Source: Epiperipatus broadwayi (lineage: Eukaryota; Onychophora; Udeonychophora; Euonychophora; Peripatidae). Taken from it: a stretch of 64,000 nucleotides of DNA. Below, piece after piece: positions 58,983 to 64,000 of the stretch. Location: contig JAQFVV010012400.1 in assembly GCA_028023455.1 (NCBI GenBank), forward strand, positions 16,239,490 through 16,303,489. The letters are read 5' to 3'. The notes beneath the pieces are model-generated. The model saw nothing but the letters and a program-made list of their open reading frames with translations, was not told the DNA's origin and did not search any database. The first letter of the stretch is position 1. Every line of letters begins with the position of its first letter. The translations under genes were made by a program, and so were the position numbers.

Positions 58983-60930
58983 TTACCTTCCCTTTCCATT
59001 CCCCACCCTAAGTTTTCCCATAATCTGTTCCATCCATTTCCACAACATAATCTTTGTCAACTCCATGGCCTTCATATCTAAATCCTTTTTATCTTTTCCC
59101 AAACGCAGCATAAAAACCAATAACCCACTTTCTGTATAATCACTTTGTTCATATTTATTTTTCCATAACTTCATTATTTGTACCCTTTCTGCTTTCAAGC
59201 ATTTACATTCAATTAACAGATGCCTAATATTTTCTCTGCCTTCCTTACACAATTTGCAGACTAAATCACCCATATTTTTCCATTTATGTGTATATTCCCT
59301 TGTTGCTAAAGATCCTGTTCAAGCCTTGAACAATAAACTACTTTCCTTGCTATTATCATAAATTAACTCGCACCCAATGTTCCATTTACTTCCATATACA
59401 TTTAAACTCTTTTTACTCTCCATACTTCCATATACATTTAAACACTTTTTATTCTCCATACTAGTTCTCCAATTCCCTATTCTTTATTAATGCATCTATT
59501 CTTTTATTCCATTCCTTACCACTATAACACTCAACAATCCTCCTAACATAATCATCTCACCTTTCGTACAAGTATACTGATATAAATTATTTATCCAAAT
59601 CCTCTGCATACCGCATTACCTTTCTCACCCATCTTATTGCCTGCTCTTTACTCATAACCCAATTAAATACTATTTTGGCAATTCTTTTATTATCCATAAA
59701 CTGCAACCAACCAAACATTTTCATTTTGATTTTTGCAACTCTTATATAAAAACTTGACAATCCCATTTCTCCTAGAATTGCCTCCTTTGCTGTCCACACA
59801 TCTGCATCTAATGCATGTCTTCCTACTTTCCTTTGTACTTTTTCTATGTAATCTAATACCCCTTTATTAACACATAATGCATTATTACCATACGTTAACC
59901 CTGTTACTGCAATTCCCTTCCATACAATTCTAGCTATATCATATTTATTATATGAAAACACTGTTAATTGCTTTATCAATCCCTTTCTTTTCTTTGCTTC
60001 ATTTATCAATTTTTTCTCCCATTTATCCAAGCAATTTTCCTGATTACTTAAGATGATTCCCAAATAACTATATCTATTCATCACACTTAACTTTATATCT
60101 CCCAATAAAAATTCTACCTTTTCTCTTTCCCCAGTATTAACCATTATTATATTTGATTTTTCTTTACTAAATTTAATCCCCAGCTCTTTATCCACCCTTG
60201 CCCATGTCATCAGCATAACTTCCATATCTTCTCTTCTTTCTGCACACAAAAAGACATCATCCGCAAAAAAAACCCAACAAAGTATACACTCCCTTGCCAC
60301 CTATTAATGGTATTTCTATCCCTCTTCCTAGTCTTTCTATTGCTCTCTCCATTTCACCTATTAATGGTATTTCTATCCCTTTTCCTAGTCTTTCTATTGC
60401 TCTCTCCATTTCACTCAAATACAATAAAAACAAAATAGATGACATAGGGCATCCTTGCCTTAGTCATGCCCCATTTTTAACTTTAACTGATTCTATATCT
60501 CCTAAATGATATGTATAGTAGTTATTTTCATATAATTTCTTAATAATATCAACTAAAGCTTCATCCATTCCCAAATTTACTAAACTTACCCATAATCTAT
60601 TTCTATTTACTCTATCATATGCCTTCTCTATATTTATAAAACTCATATATAACTGTCTACATGAATTCCTATTCATATCCATAAGTCGTGTAACTACAAA
60701 TAAATTAACTCCTATATGCCTATCTGATCTAAAACCTCATTGCATTTCCCCCACTAAATTATTTTCTTCCATTCATTTTGCAATTCTTCCAGCCACCATG
60801 TATGAGAAAACTGATGTTATTGCTATTGGACTATAATTGTTTAACTTTCTATGATCCTTACCCTTTCCTTTAAATAATAATCTTACTCTTGTATTACTCC
60901 AACTACCCGGAAAAACTCTCGTGCCATCTT
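58983..60930 (-). pseudogene. LINE ORF2, RT to zinc knuckle, disrupted
   Basis: In coding order: LPGSWSNTRVRLLFKGKGKD, then SPIAITSVFSYMVAGRIAK and GFRSDRHIGVNL (all about 60930-60690). Motif A is FINIEKAYDRV, with Asn replacing the expected catalytic Asp (about 60635). Then LRQGCPMSSILFLLYLSEME, FFADDVFLCAERRED (intact FADD, about 60260), the thumb region in a 237-codon frame ending at 59587, and CKLCKEGRENIRHLLIEC (CCHC knuckle, about 59255-59202). Breaks include stops in the finger region and after KVKNGA near 60464, and frameshifts near 60290 and 59580-59280. A 57-bp tandem duplication lies between RQGCP and FADD. Confidence 0.85.
60299..60412 (-). repeat. 57-bp tandem duplication inside LINE RT
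   Basis: ACCTATTAATGGTATTTCTA begins at 60299 and 60356. The 57-bp units differ at one base. In coding sense EMERAIERLG(K/R)GIEIPLIG is present twice, in frame. Confidence 0.95.
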
Positions 60931-61160
60931 ATTAAAACATGATAATAGCTTTACTTTTGCCCTAAATTCATTACCATCTCTACTGCCCATCCATCTAAAC
61001 CTCTTGCCTTTCCACTTTTCAATTACTTCCCTGCCTCATTCAGTTCATTTTTTGTAAACCTAATATTCTCTTTACTATATGCTTTCATATTTTTTATAAC
61101 TCTATCCTTCACATCTAACATCTTTTCTATATCTATTACATATCTATTTAAGATTCTCTC

Positions 61161-61991
61161 TAATTGTCTATTTTAGCCAACTTCTTTTCTAAGTACTTTT
61201 CCGATTTAACAAGAGTGCTGGCTATATTAATACAATGCCCTCTAGTATCAAAATCCATTATGTTACAAATAAAAAATAAATCACTTTCATCTGCTTTTCA
61301 AACTCTTATATGGATTTTACTTAGAACAATGAATGATAACTACTATAAGGACAAATATTAAAGTGTCAAGATGTTATTGAAACTTCAATCAAATCAGTTT
61401 ATTGTTAAATTTATATGATAGATTTAATTTCTACTCATTTCAATATTATAAAAAATTGGAAATATCAAATATATAATGATAGAATTTTACAATGCTAACA
61501 AATATATAAGATATGATAAACTTCAGAATCCTGATTATATTAATACACCAAGTCACAAATGATGTTTAATATTTCTTTAGTATATATATATCATATGAAT
61601 TTTTAGTTTTTCATAGTATTATACCAATGTAAATGTCTGAAGATCATGGGCTCCATATTTGGTGCTGTTTAATATTTCTATGTTCATTTCTATGAGAAAA
61701 AACTAAATCCAGAAAGTTTTTTAATGGTTAACTGGGAATCTTAATAGTACAAAGTATTTAAAATTTAAAGCAGAGCAGTAATTGTTAATATAGTACAACA
61801 AACTGTATTAAGGGAGGGTAAGAAATTCTAACACAAATATACATTCATATAAGAGTTGCATAAAACAGAATTTTATTGTATTAATTTAAATTTTTTGACA
61901 TTCCATAATAATAGAAATATATATCAATGCAATGTTTATTTTTTTTTTATATAGACAGAATCATAAGAAGTATTTAAGAAATTGATGTCTA
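61161..61991. other. AT-rich DNA, no gene recognised
   Basis: No coding pattern. A TA microsatellite lies near 61579-61592. Confidence 0.5.
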
Positions 61992-62296
61992 TAATACAGC
62001 AGCAAACTCTCCAAACAGTAATGCCACCCAGTGCAGGCCTTATTAATCAATGGATGCAAGACAAGAAGGTTTGTGCATAAAATCCCTATCTAGCTCCTAT
62101 TCATCCAATATCCTCAGATCATTTTCTATCTTGTGGCTTTTATTAATGAGGAACCTTGGATCTGAAAAACTAGTTTTGGAAAATTGGATAAATGGACACT
62201 GGATAGGAAATTTATGCATAAACCTTCTTGCATTCATTGATTACTAAGACTTGCACTGAATTGCACTACTATATGGAGTATGGAGAGTTTTGTGCA
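61992..62296. mobile_element. ~305-bp TIR element related to the hairpin at 54454
   Basis: The left end CAGCAAACTCTCCAAACAGTAATGCC, shown here only in outline, and the inverted right end GCACAAAACTCTCCATACTCCATATAGTAGTGC share the family motif AACTCTCCA ... AGTAGTGC with 54454-54537. Key positions are 61996-62022 and 62256-62296. The interior is less AT-rich than its flanks and carries a 65-codon frame (62050-62247) with no clear relative. Non-autonomous. No TSD found. Confidence 0.6.
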
Positions 62297-64000
62297 CATA
62301 TAGGAAATGGTATTCATGTGATATCTATAATGACTAAGAACAAATGTCAAACTTAAATTTAAAAGAGATAAAATTGTTGACTTAGTTGAACTATTGATAT
62401 CTAAAACTATTGAACTGTTTAATATTTTACTATTGTCTTAAGAGAAACACCCTGAGATAACTAAAGGGAAAAAAACAAAATCGGCTAAAATAATGATCAG
62501 AAATCAATGATTATAGACAGAGGGAAAGGAAATAGAACTGAATTATAATAGATTATAAGCAATAAATAAATAACATCACTGTGAAATAAATAACCAAAGA
62601 AGTCAACACACATCTAAGTATTCCAGAATCTGCCAAAGTAATCTGTCATGAGTTTCACAAGGAAAATATTTCCCTAAGATACCATGCTAAAGTCAGTAAT
62701 TTCTGATTAGAATGCTATCATCAATATATGTATAAAAATTGGATAATGATGACAAAAGACAAACATGATCAAATAATTATTAAATCACTAAACCTCTGTA
62801 TAGGAAGTTTTGCCTGTTTTAATAACAGATTATTTTTTCATACTTTCCTCAAATACTGAATGCATTTATGACTAGCAGTAATCAACAAAAATCAAACAAA
62901 ATGTTAATAAAACTTTTGTGATTTGGACAGCCATATCATGATATTCCCATAACTCAATTATTACTCTGCATGGATGTGTTACAGAAAGAGAGCAATATAT
63001 TTTGGGTAACAAGGTTCATACAATGGTTAAGCATTGTTTTCAGACAATACTTACCTTTCAAATTACAATGTTCCAAAGCAAACAATATACAAAGTCAAAT
63101 ACTAATCGAAGGGAGTCCCACCACCATGACAAACATTAGACAATATATAATAAAAAAAAAATTGTGTCATTTTTTTAACAATAAGTGATAATTCACTAAT
63201 ATTCCTCTACACTAGTAATTCACAATCTCAGATTGTAGGCATATATCAGTGGATGCCCCAAGTCTTGAGGAAGAGTCAGAAGGAGATTTTGTTTAGAATG
63301 TAAAAATTAAAAAAAAAAAATACATAAATTAATCAATTTATAATATCAATAATATAAACGTTTTAAATATCAGAAATAAAAGGAGTGAGAGTTGTTTTAG
63401 ATACTGTAGAAATATATAGTTACACTGCAGAAAGAATACAAGCATTTATTAAAGTATACAGTTGCTCTACTGCATATAAAATGGCACAAGTGTTTTTATT
63501 AATCTGAACTTAACACAACAAACTGCTATTGATTAATTTATAATTTCAGTTTTTAAATAGTTATTTTTAATATCTATTCCAAAAGAAAATATATTTATTA
63601 ACTACAACTTGGTTATTCAGTATTACTAAACAATCTATCAAGACTTGTATACTTTAAACACCTCTTCCCAATGGCATTTACAAGAAGCAATTATTAATAA
63701 CTCAGTGATTTTTAATTCATTCAAGTGATTATGAATCATTTTTTGGTACTTGTAGAAGAATTCCAACTCCATTCCCCTACATTTTTTTTCTTAATGAGTC
63801 AAAAACCAAGTAGTGGATGAAACACATTAATTAATATCATGCAATAGTTGAGACCATCAAGATGAAATCCAGCTGCTGTATCTATCTAAAAAAATCCGAT
63901 TATACATAAAATGAACTAATCATTTTCTAAACAAGAGATCAGTTTATTCTTATCATCTTTATTACTATTTTTAAAGCAAAAAAAAAACAACAACACACAC
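62297..64000. other. AT-rich DNA, no gene recognised
   Basis: Nothing recognised beyond homopolymers. Confidence 0.5.

Larger units (their letters stand above)
58920..61160 (-). mobile_element. Third LINE, minus strand, 5'-truncated
   Basis: Reverse-transcriptase and C-terminal parts of a LINE different from the other two. It reads on the minus strand from about 61000 to the stop at 58983. No endonuclease was recognised upstream and no TSD was found. The segment is T/C-rich on the plus strand and richer in GC than the flanks. The RT resembles LINE families common in arthropod genomes (I/jockey-like group); the clade is an inference. Confidence 0.82.

Noticed and set aside
62050-62247. Frame overlapping PYLAPIHPISSDHFL, faintly like the PYSPDLAPSDYHLF block of mariner transposases
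   Set aside because: The match is poor once aligned and the element is only ~305 bp.
1-64000. CRISPR arrays, prokaryotic operons, intact tRNA or rRNA genes, LTR retrotransposons
   Set aside because: None of the required signatures was seen. The repeats present are irregular and TE-derived, and the tRNA-like segments lack intact stems.

Overview
The window is a stretch of very AT-rich nuclear DNA from a eukaryote, most likely an invertebrate animal. The evidence is the company of elements: a full-length LINE, an RTE-type LINE, a third LINE, a hAT-like transposase relic, a Penelope-like element (PLE) with a GIY-YIG endonuclease, and tRNA-derived SINEs. Nothing prokaryotic is present: no operons, CRISPR array, rRNA or intact tRNA gene. 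The species cannot be named from sequence alone. Runs of 8-14 C or G recur throughout the AT-rich background.

Layout. 1-5100: AT-rich, with a ~361-bp tandem duplication (1792-2467) and SINE relics. 5115-11423: a complete two-ORF LINE with an exact 14-bp target-site duplication (TSD). It has a 5' leader with ETS/YY1-like motifs, ORF1 with zinc knuckles, ORF2 with APE endonuclease, reverse transcriptase and a C-terminal zinc knuckle, and a 3' UTR with AATAAA. It is young but broken by three in-frame TGA codons, several frameshifts (some at A-runs) and a 129-bp tandem duplication. 12006-14411: inverted and tandem repeats, including a ~1.6-kb element with terminal inverted repeats (TIRs). 14516-15105: a fold-back element whose two ~225-bp arms each carry a hammerhead ribozyme; the right-arm copy is intact at every core position. 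15890-18480: a hAT-like transposase pseudogene followed by a permuted inverted repeat. 23135-24208: a TA-flanked non-autonomous DNA element with CpG-rich ends. 25261-26329: a short PLE copy with inverted ~215-bp arms, a GIY-YIG domain and a 13-bp TSD. 28965-29069 and 40208-40349: short SINEs derived from a Ser/Leu-type tRNA. 42524-43073: a fold-back. 50430-53220: dispersed direct repeats. 53247-54102: an 840-bp TIR element with an 8-bp TSD that encloses an exon-like, less AT-rich segment. 54454-54537: a perfect 40-bp-arm hairpin, related to the ends of 61992-62296. 57483-58495: 3' half of an RTE LINE on the plus strand. 58920-61160: remains of a third LINE on the minus strand. The rest is AT-rich DNA with no recognised gene.

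No host gene could be identified with confidence; the best unexplained coding candidate is a 95-codon frame at 34264-34551. The most interesting theme is the repeated use of inverted-arm architecture. It includes two PLE-type fold-backs (14516-15093 and 25274-26316), both with a one-sided tail and direct flanking repeats. The first carries a minimal, self-complementary stem-III hammerhead of the type known from PLEs.
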